64,000 bases of DNA from Aedes albopictus (lineage: Eukaryota > Arthropoda > Insecta > Diptera > Culicidae): contig NC_085137.1 in assembly GCF_035046485.1 (NCBI RefSeq), positions 317,575,164-317,639,163 on the forward strand. Reading direction: 5' to 3'. The position numbers and the translations under genes are program-made. The notes under the pieces were generated by a model that saw only the letters and a program-made list of their open reading frames with translations, ran no database searches and was not told the DNA's origin. Positions 32,100 through 43,975 of the stretch are shown here, one piece after another. The number at the start of each line of letters is the position of its first letter. The stretch's first letter is position 1.

Positions 32100-32945
32100 T
32101 TTAAAATAAGGCCACGCTCAAAGCTCGCCAGGTCGCGGTCAACCTGGGCCACCCATAGTGCTTCCTGAGCTCCACGCCTTCTTGTATAATCCGGATCAGT
32201 GGTAAACACCAACTTTGCAGGGTTGTTGTCCGGCATTTTTGAAGTATACCATGGCCACCTTATTCTTCCGGCTTCGACCATCTTCTGGATGTTGGCTTCG
32301 CCGTAGAGGACAACGAGCCCATCTTCATCCTTCTCCGTCACACACCGTCCTCCTTCACACCGCCGAAGATCGTTCTTAGCATAAACATTCCGAGTGCTTT
32401 CAGGTTCTTCTTGATTATGGTTCATGTCTCGTGTCCATAAAGGACCATCAGCCTTATTAGCGTTTTGAACATGGTGCATTTGGTGCGGGAGTGAATGTTT
32501 TCTAGACCGTAGCTTCTTCTGGAGTAATGCCTACTAAAATCCACTGATTATGCGCCTTCAAGTTTCACGACATTGCATTGTTGCAGTCCCCAGCAAGGAT
32601 CCGATGTAGAAGAATTCCTCCATCATCTTGAAGGTATCCCCGTCTAAGTAGGATTATTTCTGTATTATGTTGCCTTGACGTAGTCGTTAGATTGTTCTCC
32701 AACGAGATCCTTTCGATCACCTCAAGTCCTCCCGTCAAAAGGCCCCCGTCCCTGTCCCTGCATATTTCAGCTCGTGGCTCGAAGCCGTTGCGATATGCGT
32801 TGATCTCCTGGTAGAACTTCAGTGTTTCTTGGGAACGGCACAGCAGTTCCTTTTCTTCGCACTCCGCTTTTTCCCTCGAAAAAGGTGGGTCTGCTGTTCC
32901 CGTCCTGCTTTTAACACTGTAGCCTTTGCTCCATGTTAAACATGA
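32100..32945 (-). pseudogene. RTE-type LINE relic with the polymerase core deleted
   Basis: From right to left, the linker reads ECEEKELLCRSQETLKFYQE and EPRAEICRDRDGGLLTG. After a short degraded junction, the C-terminal region follows: GLVVLYGEANIQKMVEAGR, MPDNNPAKLVF and RRRGAQEALWVAQVDRDLAS. These blocks match the copy at 50042-53165 in the same order. RT motifs including FADD, which lie between them there, are absent. Frameshifts and stops confirm a dead copy. The 3' end lies next to the MITE at 31776-32092. Confidence 0.8.
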
Positions 32946-33008
32946 AACGAAAATCGATTCAATCAAAAGATCACCATCCAAACTGATCTAATCCAAAACA
33001 CGCCTTAA

Positions 33009-33092
33009 CCCTTTCAGGACGGTTGGGTCATTTGCACCTCGCTGAAGCGTTCTACAGCGGCGAGGTTGGTGAAAAAAGTCATCCCGAAGGGG
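33009..33092. mobile_element. 84-bp palindromic element with TTAA target site
   Basis: TTAA occurs on both sides (33005-33008 and 33093-33096). Ends are CCCTTTCAGGACG and the inverse of CCCCTTCGGGATG. Most of the interior is one hairpin with the inverted pair CCTCGCTG/CAGCGGCGAGG. A TTAA duplication with CCC-starting ends suggests a piggyBac-like MITE. Confidence 0.65.
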
Positions 33093-33096
33093 TTAA

Positions 33097-34181
33097 AGTA
33101 GACCGACTTAAACACATAATTTGTCGACATTGTCGGATTCAAGCGTGTTTTCATTAACTCAATCGGCCCTGAAAACTATCTCCGAAGGTCAAGTTTCATT
33201 CGGAATCTTCGGAGAAAGTAGAGAGAGAAATGGTTGCGATCGAACGCGAAACCTAAGCGATCGGCCAGGGTATTCTTTTAGATTACCGAACTGTTTCGAA
33301 AAAGATCGCGGGACAATTCGAGTATCCGCTGGACTCGGCCGAGGTCACTTTCCCTGATCTGAGGGTCACGGCTTCAATTGAATTTCGTCCGAACCGTCAA
33401 CCAGAGTAGAAGTGTTGCGATTGTGCGTGTGTCGTGTCCTTAACCTTTTCCTAGTTAGGAGATAAAGTCGTAGGCTGTGCGTATCAGGTATCAGGTATCA
33501 GTAGGTCAGCTCAAGAGGCACGTTCTCCTCCATTTGGGAAAGTTGTGCCATCGCCATGAATACGAGCCTATTCATCATTTACCTGAGGGAGAGCGAAGGG
33601 AGGGATAAGGGATGGGATAGGGAAAGGGAAGGTAAGGGAATAGGGTCGACATAATCGCATAAGCGTACCACAACGGGATCAAAAAGCGCCCTGAAGAGGG
33701 CACTGTAAAAAACGTATAAAGCGTAAAGTAAGCCTATAGCTACTTGCCACAACGGGTTTAGAACAACAGAACATCCTGAAGATTCAGGCTTCTTAGGTCA
33801 GTTTCACTTAATCAAGTGTTTACCGAGTACTCGGAAACGCAGTTGCGTAAAAAACTGGGTAGTTACATATCAAATGATTCAAAGTTCCACAGACGGATTC
33901 TCAGCTAAGATATACAAATGAAGCAGGCTGTTGAGGCTTGTGATGGACAAAGTGGGAAAACCACATTGAGTTATCTCAATTGCGTTTCTGCTACGAGATT
34001 CCTCAAATGTCCTGGCAAGACTCCCACATGGGGGCATCCACAAACACTCAATTTCCTAATCGCTGCTTGACGTAATGCCGAGAAGAGATGTTGGTTTTTG
34101 AGCATTTGGTAAATCCAATTGGAAATCATTGAAAGATAAATAGGACAATCCATGCGGCTTCCAATATGGAATCGAAAGGTA
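33097..34181. other. Unassigned sequence, repeat-like
   Basis: 33490-33512 has the tandem phrase GTATCAGGTATCAGGTATCAG. 33585-33650 is a purine-rich GGGA/GGGATAGGGAAAGGG stretch. The 78-codon frame at 33121-33357 has no recognised domain. I could not assign the region. Confidence 0.35.
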
Positions 34182-34418
34182 CACGCTCAGAAAACCGTTC
34201 TGATAAACGTGAACAAACAAACGCAAATATGAGAACAAGCAAATATACACCGTGAACCAGAACTAGTTCCAGCTGTCAGTATGGGCGTTCTAGAAATCGT
34301 GAAATCTAGTTCACGGTGTACATTTCGTATTGTTGTTATCGTTGCTATGCATAGTTCTCGTTTGTTCCCGTTGCCGTGACTGGGAGTTCACGCATATCGG
34401 AACGGATTTTTTTGCGTG
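34182..34418. mobile_element. 237-bp TA-flanked MITE with CACGC ends
   Basis: CACGCTCAGAAAACCGTTC at the left is matched by the reverse complement of GAACGGATTTTTTTGCGTG at the right, with TA on both sides. Inside, TACACCGTGAAC (about 34247) and GTTCACGGTGTA (about 34309) form an inner inverted pair. Confidence 0.7.
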
Positions 34419-35099
34419 TACGTGTTCAAAAGTATCCTGGAAATCCGAGAAAACACCCAAACAAAATTATTTTTGAATGAATGCGTTTCCAATATCGTAA
34501 ACAACATAGTGTAATCAAATCACAGTGGACTTTCCATTTTGGTAAGCATGTTGGTTCCCATGGAGAGGCATGTTTGCTAGAAAAACATCACGGGTGTGAT
34601 ACGAAGACATTATCCACTCACGACATTATCCACTCACGGAATAAACTTGACAGTGTAATCCCACCAAGATTTGGGAATGGCAAGGCTGCAAACAAGTAGT
34701 TTTACCAAAACATTTTGGGGCTCGAAGCATGACACGCAAGATTGTCATTTCAATTTTACTGAAAGTAGCAAACATCGGGTCAAACGCAAAATGCGGAACC
34801 ATATTGGTGTTAATTAAAACATTACATCTACATAGAAATCCTCCCTACGAAAGTAAGGTTCTTGGACCAAAGCTGTTCTTTTATGCTGAAGATTGATCTG
34901 AGCTGTCATAACCATAGCCACAGAGCAGCGATAAAAACCAATTCGGTATCGATTGAAGAGCGCCAGAGACGAACATACACAGAGGACACTGTGAAGAACG
35001 CATAATGCAAAGAGCCATATAGGTTATAATTAAAGCTAATAAACAACATTCTAAAAACATCTAATAATTAACATTGATGGTCAACTTCCAGACGAGCCC
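34419..35099. other. Non-coding spacer
   Basis: GACATTATCCACTCAC is repeated in tandem at 34607-34637. No gene seen. Confidence 0.35.
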
Positions 35100-35880
35100 G
35101 AACAGCCGGCTGTGCGTAGTGAGTTTGTGCGTTTTCTCACCAGGAATACAGTGAACGACCTCGTGGACTACGGCAGCGACACTCTGAACTCCACCATCGT
35201 GACGAACTCCTGAAGCGATTCGTCACCACATCGCTTCAGGCTCAACACGGTTTCCAAGTGCCGTCTCAAGAAGGCCAGAGTAATCCCCAAGGCCACTGCA
35301 GGCCATCCACCACGTGGATCCGCGATCCCACGTTCCAAATCCACCACCGTGGTCCGTGGTTCCACGCTAGGACCAAGAGCGCAGACCACCGAACAGCAGT
35401 GAACGATCGCCGACAACCACCGTTCCAGCTGCACACCAGAAACTATCGGTGAGTCCGTTCTTTTATTTGCGAAGGGCGGCGTCCGGTGAGGGCGCCGCGG
35501 AGGGATTTTTTTGCCGGCCGAAGGTCGAGTAGTTTTGATCTGGACTGCCCATCCTGTCTTTGGATGCGTCCGTGAATTTGGAGGTTGGGTGCGTGACCGA
35601 ATAAAACGTGCGCACGTAGTTTGTGGATGTTCCACCCAACCCTGTTTTCTATTAGCCACCCGGGTGCAAAGCCTTTCACACCACCGCTTGCCTCGTCGTG
35701 GGAAACCTGATCATGCTCATGAATGAGATCGCACACTAAATGGGAGCACAGAACAGCAAGAGATGAGATAGGTAGATTGAAAACGCACACAGTAGGGTTA
35801 GGAACACACCTAGGTAGTCGAAGGGAAGATGAACACATAAATACATGCATGTAAACCGTTTTGAATTAAAGTATTTTGTT
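35100..35880 (+). other. GC-rich block with exon-like end, unidentified
   Basis: Composition rises sharply over 35150-35550. A splice-donor-like ATCG|GTGAGT lies at about 35451, and AATAAA-type signals occur at about 35043 and 35909. The antisense 163-codon frame has no recognised domain. One reading is the leader of an LTR retrotransposon or a non-coding exon. I could not find LTR ends or a primer-binding site. Confidence 0.3.
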
Positions 35881-36399
35881 TTTTCTTCTGGTAAATGTTA
35901 TGTGTTTCAATAAAAGATTATTCGTAGTTAAGTTCCAAAAGCGACCCGTAGACGTATTATTGGAGGAAGAAACGATTTCCATGTTATCGCGTAGCGTGTC
36001 CTATCCGTTGAATGTCTTCCGAGCGGCGGAATTTGACTGTTTGAATTTTGTCTCTTCTATTGTGGTTACGCCTCTGGCGGAAAAAGATTGCAGCTGCAGA
36101 TGATGATACTATAGCGTGCAACACTTGAATGTTGTGACGCTTTCAGGTATGGGTGATCTCTCACCGCTCTTTGGAGGAACAGTTTGTTAATCTGGAAGCA
36201 TACTTCGGTTGTATAGGGTAGTTTCCCCAGTTTTGGTGTAGTTAGTAGACGAACTGGCTCGATCTGTACTTTCTTTGAAGATTTCGAATGGACTCGCCCT
36301 GAACGAGTCTCAACCGGGCAAATTAAACTTGTCGTGCGGTCTCCTAACGGAGTGGCGCTTAAGCCGCATGATTTCGTCCCGGATCGGCCAGTGACGGCT
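35881..36399. other. Spacer without a gene
   Basis: No feature supported. Confidence 0.3.
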
Positions 36400-36535
36400 A
36401 CAACACGTTCTGCCGGGCTACTTGCTGTAGTTTTATCGCCCGCACTGCGTTCGTATCCTCCACAATTACTCTACACTCCTCGTCGAATCAATCGTTTCGT
36501 CGACTTTGTAACCTTTGTAACGATTTTGTCCTACC
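36400..36535 (-). pseudogene. Short RTE linker relic
   Basis: CTCCTCGTCGAATCAATCGT and the flanking phrases match, base for base with drift, the part of the RTE copy at 51800-51910 that encodes NDWFDEECR. Only about 135 bases are recognisable. Confidence 0.55.
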
Positions 36536-36650
36536 TCAGAGACAGCAATCGCGCCCAAATTTTGGGCAGTTATTTTGGGCTCGAAGACACTTTCTTCCAA
36601 AGTGGTGCGATTAAATTTTAATTTTCGCATGCAACGTTAACCCTCCCTAA

Positions 36651-37922
36651 CCCGAGCAGGAGAAAATAGCTGAAGAATAACAAACTCAGGCATGGAAAAC
36701 TAAATATCTACAATCTGAATGAGGTATTAAGAAACCCTGCATAAAAGGTAAAATACCTAAAATAATAACTGGTATGTATTCTGTGCATAACACGTGAATA
36801 ATTTCTTCAGGTATGGCAATAGGGGGATTAGGGGCATATTGGAAATGGACACCCTAAGCAAATGAGTACGTTAGGCCTGTATAACAGAGTAAAACTTAAC
36901 ATATTATCAGTTGACTTACAACTTTAACTTGTTTCCTACGTCTTTCAATCATTTACAGCTGGAAGAATGTCTTTATTGTGAAGAAATAATGAAATGTAAA
37001 CCGTGTATTTTTCAGGGCTAGCAGGAAAGGTACGGGGCGAAATGGACACCCCTGTATATTTTATGCTAATTCTTTGATTACATCGACCATTTTGTCTACC
37101 GAGATCAATACCACAGATATAAGAAGAAAATCTCGAAGGAATCCCAGAAGGTATTCAAGAAGAAATAATACTCAATCTTGGACGAGTATACATAACATCA
37201 AAGTTAATTAAATAAACTTTAGGCTAAAATAAATGGATTCTTTTTTCCTAACTCTCTAAAACGCCTAACAGTATGCAATGCGCGTACATCCATTCGTAAT
37301 TGCCAAGGTTTATTATGACCCGAATCGAATACAACAATTAAATTGTTATTTTGAGAAAATTCTGATCAAAAATGTACTTCATCCATTGCTAAATCTGCGT
37401 ATACATATAGATAAGGTAACAATTCACTTGTTTTTATGGTGGACACGTTCAAACACTCGTAATAACTTATTTGCTGCTGCTTCGATATTATAAGAATTTC
37501 ACCATATGAAAAACATATTTCAATTTCAATGATATTTTGGTTATTTTGGAGCAATATAAATGGTACTTTTGAAAAACTAGAACAATGCCTTGTTCCTTTA
37601 CAGTTTTGCAACGATCAACGTGTGGGATCAATGGTTTCGGCAAAAACAGGGGTTTCCAATTCGCCCCGGGTGTCCATTATGCCCCTAATCCCCCGACCTA
37701 AATAATAATCGGCGATTTTACCATACAAATAGCTATTTTTCTATAATTTAATAATACCTCAACGCCAAACCAATAAATTATTGAGGTATTTCATCAATAC
37801 CTACAAAATACAACAGTAAATTATTTTCTATACCAAGATAACCGACCATTAAATTGTCTTCTGGTATGATACCTAATATTGGTATGCTGTAGTTATGTGC
37901 CAGTTATTCCTTCCTGCTCGAG
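36651..37922. mobile_element. Outer MITE with CCCGAGCAG ends, carrying a nested element
   Basis: CCCGAGCAGGAG at the left is mirrored by TTCCTGCTCGAG at the right with one change, the terminal sequence already seen at 14842-15334. Interior phrases such as GAGGTATTAAG and ATACCTAATATTGG are AT-rich and repetitive. An 873-bp inverted-repeat element (36822-37694) sits inside; without it the outer element is about 400 bp, similar to its relative. Confidence 0.6.
36822..37694. mobile_element. 873-bp inverted-repeat element nested in another MITE
   Basis: An exact 17-bp inverted repeat, GGGGGATTAGGGGCATA (36822-36838 and 37678-37694), continues imperfectly as AATGGACACC/GGTGTCCATT. An internal GGGGCGAAATGGACACCCC occurs at about 37035. 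No transposase and no clear target duplication. Confidence 0.72.
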
Positions 37923-38298
37923 AACTTAGGGGAACAAAGCCCAAAATGCCAAGATGGGGTAAAATGGCCCAACTGATAAAATTATTCCTGAATGCGACTT
38001 GATCATTACTAGAGGTGAATGGTGTCAAGATATGTTTGCATCGAACATTCTTCTAGAAGTTAGGCCACCAAACCCACGGAAAATCTTTTGATTTCACAAT
38101 GAAAATTGGCAACTTCCGGTTTTTCGTGCTTGCAATTAAGGTTTTCTGGTGATTTTAGTATCAGCCAAGTGTTTCCAACGAGATTGAGGCACAGATGGGG
38201 ACGCATGGTTGTTGATGTCTACGCTTTCTATGTTAGGGGTGATTCAAATATCACGATCATCGTTTTGCGGGAAGAGGGGTAACACTCCATTTATTGAG
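37923..38298. other. Flank of a dispersed repeat
   Basis: Contains GATGGGGTAAAATGGCCC near 37960, a motif shared with several other elements in the window. Boundaries unresolved. Confidence 0.35.
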
Positions 38299-38618
38299 TA
38301 TACGAAAAAAGCGGGACAGAGCGGGGAAAAAGAGTCGGAAATGCTCGAAAACTGATGGACGTAATTTTTGAATGTTTTCATGAAGTTGCATCTTACCCCA
38401 TGGCAGATGGTCGTTTTGCACCACTTCCGTTTTACGAATCAGTTTTTAAAATCGCTAAAAATCGATGAAAATGCAATAGTTTAGTGAATAGTTTTGCTGA
38501 AGTATCGAGCAAATATTGTCTAGTTGCTGTTACCACTTCGAAAGCCGAACAAATGAGACTAATTATCATTGAAAACAATGAAAGTTTGAAAAATGGCATT
38601 TTACCCCTCTTGACCCTA
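38299..38618 (-). repeat. 320-bp dispersed repeat, copy B
   Basis: The reverse complement matches 61227-61546 over the whole 320 bases at roughly 90% identity with almost no gaps. Shared phrases include CTAGACAATATTTGCTCGAT and TTCAAAAATTACGTCCATCA. Ends are TAGGGTCAAG and GCTTTTTTCGTATA. The 76-codon minus frame across it is not a gene. Confidence 0.8.
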
Positions 38619-40187
38619 TGTGTTTTTACCCCAGGAAAATATGTTGGTAGTAAACTGTCCAACTTATATCAGTCACTGAATCTCAAGATCATTTTATTTT
38701 AACTGCGATTATTTGAGAAACTTTTCCGTTCACATGAGATTCTACCGATCTACTGGAAGTGATTAACATTACCCAACTGCCGGAGCCCGACGTAAACGAC
38801 AAAATTTATCTCAAGAACTGACAAAAAATCGCAATAAAAAGGAAGTACTCTGAAGTGGGGTAGTAGTAAAAACAACTCGTCCCATGCAATGAAGCGTAAT
38901 CCGTTTTTCTGTATATTATTGACTGTTTTGCTCTAGGCACAGATTCAATTACCACCGACCGACATTCACCAACTGTTGTGCCTCCGCCATTCGATACCCG
39001 GCCAGATATATTATGTGACGTCTATTAGTCGCTCATTAGACATCAACACACAGGAGCACAGCCGGCACAGCTAAAAGTGCAATACGGCGCGGTGTGCCTC
39101 TGAGTAAGACGGAAACCTCTCTCGATAGCAAACACACCAGCCAGCAGGGGAGTTGCGAAAATAAAACACAATCACTGTTGATCGCATCGGTTGGCTGATT
39201 GGTTGGTTGGATGGTTGGTTGGTTAGCACACAGAAGCAGGAAATGTTGCAAATTCAGCCACCAAAGTCAAAGCAGCATGACGTGTGGGGTGGTTGGCAAC
39301 AATAAGACGATTTCTGATCAACGATTTAAGATTTCAACGATTTAAGGCCCTGATCTAAAACTTATCATCATTGCTTGGTTTGTCCAACTATTGACTACCC
39401 TCCCCTATATAGCACCAAAAGCGGCTGGAACGAATTTACTAATTTTGCAAAAGCTTTGCTGAACAGCAACAACAACAAAGTGCGGCAACCCCCCAGAGCA
39501 CACCCCAAAATAAGTGGGACGTGATTGTGTCGATGATGCTGCTCAGTCAATCTCCGATGCTTGTCGAGCTAGGCGAAAAGTATGGAATTTTTCGGAGTGG
39601 ATCGAAAAAAATCAAATTTGTGTGTTCACACGGGGTTATGTCAGGTTGACGAGCTGCACAGCGGGATGGAAAGTGATTTGGATCTAGAGTCGTTGGTTTG
39701 ATGGATGAATCCAAACATCCGCGAACTTTGTCGGTTTTTTTCTTACGTAACGGTTTCGCTCTGCTAATATGGAAGGAGTCAAGGAAGGAGTTGTTTTCCA
39801 TATGGGATTTTATTTCGGGCCTACACCTCCTACCATGTCTTGTGCTTTGAACTGATTTTTTTCCATGTTTATTACTGTGCAATAAATTATATCCAATTGT
39901 CATTAAGGTGACCTGAATTTGCGACCTCGTAGATTATTTAGCACATTGTTTTTCAATTTATTTTACTTGTTCTGAACTTTCATTTGTTTATTATTATTCA
40001 CTTCAAATTATTGTTGAAAACTACAGTGGAGCTTATGCCAACTAATTATTCCTCTAAGAATCTCTGATGCAATTCATTGTGTAAGTTCTGGAGAAATTTC
40101 TAGTGAAGTTTTCGAGGGGAGAATCCCCAAAGTAACCTTTAACCGTCCGTAACTTACGCGGTTGGCCACCACCGTCAGTACCTCGCT
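38619..40187. other. Non-coding spacer
   Basis: A GGTTGGTTGGATGGTTGGTTGG microsatellite-like run occurs at about 39197-39224. Otherwise no gene, SINE or inverted-repeat element recognised. Confidence 0.35.
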
Positions 40188-41475
40188 CAGTGCCGGATTT
40201 AGGGGAGGTGGGTTTCCAGGGCCCCGGACTCCACATTTCAGGGGCCCCCACAAAATTTCACTTAATGAAAAAAATGTGAAGCAAGGAAAAAATGTAGTGC
40301 AAGAACTTCTCTTGGTTTTATGTTTGTCATAAGAGTTTCAAATTACTGTCTACTGGCCAGATGTGTGTGATTCTTTTGAGAAAGACTGCAACTATTTGTT
40401 CAGCTATTTTTTAAATTTAAAAAAAATCCTCCAAAACTTATTAACGTTCATTTTTATGTGAGCAACTCCAAAACTATATAACTTGAAGATTCAAAAAGTT
40501 CCTGCTGAATTTGCTCGTTTTTTGTCTAAAATTTTTTGAAAACATTTTGAGGAATTTTTCACAGATTTCTTGGAAGTATTTTTGATGTTTTCGAGTAAGA
40601 TTTTACTTAGATAGCTTACGACTGACTTAAATCGGAGCGCATCAAAACTGTTGCAACATGTTTTTTAGAGGGAATTTGGAATTAATTTAAGGCATTTTTA
40701 AAGAGTTTCAGTCCAAATTTCTTAAGTTGAGAGATTTTCTTACTGAAATAAAGATGTTTTTATGGCGAACTCCTGATAAAATCCATAAATTCTACTGAGA
40801 AAGTAACAGGAGAAATTGGCTAAGAAATTGTCCGGATTTTCCACTAAAGATTTTCAAGAAATTCAATATTAAATTCTATTGAAAACTAAGTCAGAAATTT
40901 CATCATGAATTAATCATAGATTCCCGCTTACGCAATCACTTATTAGAATTTTCTTTTTGATTTCAGAATTTTCAATTCATTCGGAAGATCGCCAGGACCT
41001 CCTCACGTAGTCTCGTTAGTGATCGACCAGAAACTTCTCTAGAAATTGCAGCAGAGATCTCCTAGAAATTTTCATAGTATTTCGCTAAACTGACACCACC
41101 AATTGCTACACATTTTACTTGAAATTTTCCGAAAATTTCGGCTATACATTATTCTTGCTACTTTTCCAATAATTCTTACATGCATTTCTACTAAATCTAA
41201 ATCTACGTACTCGTGAAAAGCATTTTTCACTTTATATAAATTTCTTTTATTATTGTTGTGACACTAGAATTTCAAATCTTTTATGAATAAATATAGTGAA
41301 TACCAACATTTTTCTTAGCTCTGTTCTAGATTCAAATTGTTCCATAACGACATTTATACCTTCATAAATACATTTTTGTAAGAAAGATTAATATTTTTAG
41401 TTTTTGTTTCTAAGTTATATGGGCAAAAATATATCCTCTATATAAAGGGCCCCCACATTTGTAAATCCGGCCCTG
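40188..41475. mobile_element. 1.29-kb hAT-like non-autonomous element
   Basis: The left end CAGTGCCGGATTTA and right end TAAATCCGGCCCTG are inverted repeats differing at one base, each followed inward by a GGGGCCCCC-type block. The 8-bp flanks, ACCTCGCT (40180-40187) and ACCACGCT (41476-41483), differ at one position, as an aged 8-bp duplication would. CAG-starting ends and 8-bp duplications are hAT features. The interior is AT-rich with no transposase. Confidence 0.78.
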
Positions 41476-42084
41476 ACCACGCTAATGCTGAGTACAAAAA
41501 GCGTGATTTTTTTCAACATGTTGTACAAAATACAACAGTGCGATTGCTCGCGGGTTAAAGGAATTCATTGAGAAACTCCTAGAAAAAAATGCCGTGCCTC
41601 TGGAGCCGACCGTTGTGTTTGTTTTAAAATGACGAAAAACATGTACCCTTTTCAAGTACCGTCAGTGGGGGTGTCATTGGGCCAAAATTGTATAGTACAT
41701 CTCTTTGTAGGTCGTTACAACAATATTTTAGCTCTAAATCAATGTTGTATTCGGTAGACACGTTCATTTTTATACTGTTTAGGATTATTTAAAGTGAAAA
41801 TGTTTTAACTTCAATTTTGACAATGATATAGCTTAAATGAAATTGGACCAATTCCACCCCTTCTAGGGGGTGACATTGGGCCAAACACTAAAATTCAAAC
41901 AAAACAGTTCAATGTGAGATAATATCGCTTGAAAATCGAAACTATCAAATATATAGATACTTGCCTACAACCTCTCAGTGTCTAGTCACTTTAAAATAAC
42001 ATCACAGACAAACAAACGTGACAATTCATCAAATGTTGTACATGAGTTTGTGTAACTGAAACTGCCTAGACGTGTAAATACCTA
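41476..42084. repeat. Repeat-like block with GGGGGTGTCATTGGGCCAAA
   Basis: GGGGGTG(T/A)CATTGGGCCAAA occurs twice as a direct repeat (about 41686 and 41867) in an AT-rich setting. It may be part of an inverted-repeat element whose ends I could not find. Confidence 0.4.
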
Positions 42085-42960
42085 GGCTTCCTGCAACTTA
42101 CAGGTATTCGCCACACAGCGATCAAGAAGGAACTGCAGGACAAATTCTTGCATCGTGTCAACTGTGTTCTGAGGAGCTTGCTGTCAGCCGGCCACAAGGT
42201 GAAGGCGATCAACACGTTTGCTGTCCGGCTGTTGACCTACTGATTTGGGGTGGTAAAGTGGACCAAGACTGACTTCGAGGTGTTAGAACGAGCAGTACGA
42301 GTGGCGTTCGCCAAGCACCGCATGCGCTATCCAAAGTCGGAAGCAGAAGGACGCACCCCCATCAACTGGAGCTCGAGCATATCGATAAGGCGGCACCGAA
42401 CGCGTGGCTGGTGCGGGGTGACCTTTTCTTGGAAACAGAAGGATTCATGGTAGCCATCCAGGACCGGATAATTGGGACGAAGAACTATTGGCGGTATATA
42501 TCGCTGTAGGAAGTGCAATTCAGTAGGGGAAACGATCGAGCATGTCGTTGCAGGCTGTTCAGTGTTAGCTGGATCAACCTAGCTCGATCGTCAGAACGAA
42601 GTTGCCAAGATTGTGCACCAATAGCTTGCTTTACAGCACAACTTGGTGGACAGATTTGTACCCTACTACAAGTACCAGCTGGACCCGGTTATGGAAAACT
42701 GTTGCGTAAAGCTGTACTGGGTTCGCGATGGCGATCATTACGGACGTCCTCATTATTGCCAACCAGCCTGATATTCTGGTTTACGACAAAAGGGTAAAGC
42801 GGGTAACCCTCATCGTCATCGCTGTACCATTAGACCATAATGTCCAATCAACGTTCTCCAGCAAGATAACCAAGTACCATGACCTAGCGGAGGAGTTGAA
42901 GCAGATGTGACACCTGGAGGCTGGAGAATCATCGCAACTGCCCAGCCAACCACATATCGT
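42085..42960 (+). pseudogene. C-terminal relic of a non-LTR retrotransposon
   Basis: Readable blocks are RHTAIKKELQDKFLHRVN, AGHKVKAINTFAVRLLTY, VVKWTKTDFEVLERAVRV and AKHRMRYPKS, then a jump to FLETEGFMVAIQDRIIGT. A CCHC finger encoded at 42506-42556 (CRKC..H..C) follows, then HNLVDRFVPYYKYQLDPV and FSSKITKYHDLAEELKQM. The order fits the region after the reverse transcriptase of an R2-like or related LINE. The catalytic part is absent, and an internal deletion joins KSEAE to a later block. Confidence 0.65.
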
Positions 42961-43975
42961 AAATCATTGTGTGGAAAAAATCGTATATTTTCATATATTG
43001 AATCAGAATTGTATAATAACATGTATATTTGTTGACAATGATTGCGTAAAATCGCATTTCATGCCAAATTAAATTTCAATTGCGATTTTGTTTCATATAG
43101 TCGTCTCCGATCATAAAAGGTGCGAGATACTATCGGTAGGATCGCACAGAATCGGATAGATTCGTGAAAAAAAAACACATTCTTAGTGTCAAGCTGCAAG
43201 TTCGCTAGCATCGCATATATGATTTCTTCGAATAGTTGAAATCGTCGCTTCACATCGTATATGAATCTGTTAAATCGAGCTTGCTACCTAAAGGTATGAT
43301 GAAAATCGGTAAAATCGTATACAACTATAACAATGTTGTATATTGATCGTTTGCGTCACACTTGCGTCGTATACGAAGTGAATGAAATCGTAGAAATCGT
43401 ATATTCATTTTTACAGTCGCATATAACTGTTACTGCACTTTCAATAGTCGAATCTCAATCTCGGAAATCGTAAATGGTTTTGTTTACATATTTGTATGAT
43501 AGAGAAAAAGAAAAAATGGTATTCATCACAAATTTGTTGTTGTTGTTGACACATTCCAACCATGGTAGCAATGATTTCAACCAAATAAATATATAGGTTT
43601 TCATACTAGCAGATGACTTACAATGAGTGATGTATAGATTCCAACAACGATGTGAATTCCGGGCCTCTTGCACGGCACCACTTTTGGTGCCACTCAATGC
43701 ACAACAACAACGCTCCCACCACAAGTCTCGCACCGTATCATGCTAATTTTTATTCGTTTCATGCCATTCACTATTTTCACTATTTTCAACTTGGCAATAT
43801 AGCCAATAGAGATAACGCGCAGTTCTCAATCAAAGGACATAAGTTCGATTCCCACTGAACATCAATTGGTTTTTATTTATTTGAAAATCTTGAGTCGTAT
43901 ATTGGTACACTCAATCGTAATAAGATCATGCATAATCGTATATTTAGACGGATAACATCGGCGAAATCATGTTTA
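42961..43975. repeat. AT-rich block enriched in TCGTATAT
   Basis: ATCGTATA(T/C) or one-base variants occur at about 42980, 43255, 43313, 43370, 43397, 43895 and 43936, mostly on the plus strand and unevenly spaced. No gene found. It could be the interior of a DNA element or the untranslated end of the adjacent LINE. Confidence 0.4.
43796..43860 (+). mobile_element. tRNA-like sequence, possible SINE head
   Basis: TAGCCAATAGAGATAACGCG is A-box-like and AGTTCGATTCC is a B box with one change. The arms do not fold into a complete tRNA. No SINE body was recognised after it. Confidence 0.35.

Noticed and set aside
35168..35850. Minus-strand frames of 163 and 135 codons
   Set aside because: They lie antisense to a GC-rich block, overlap each other in different frames and show no domain.
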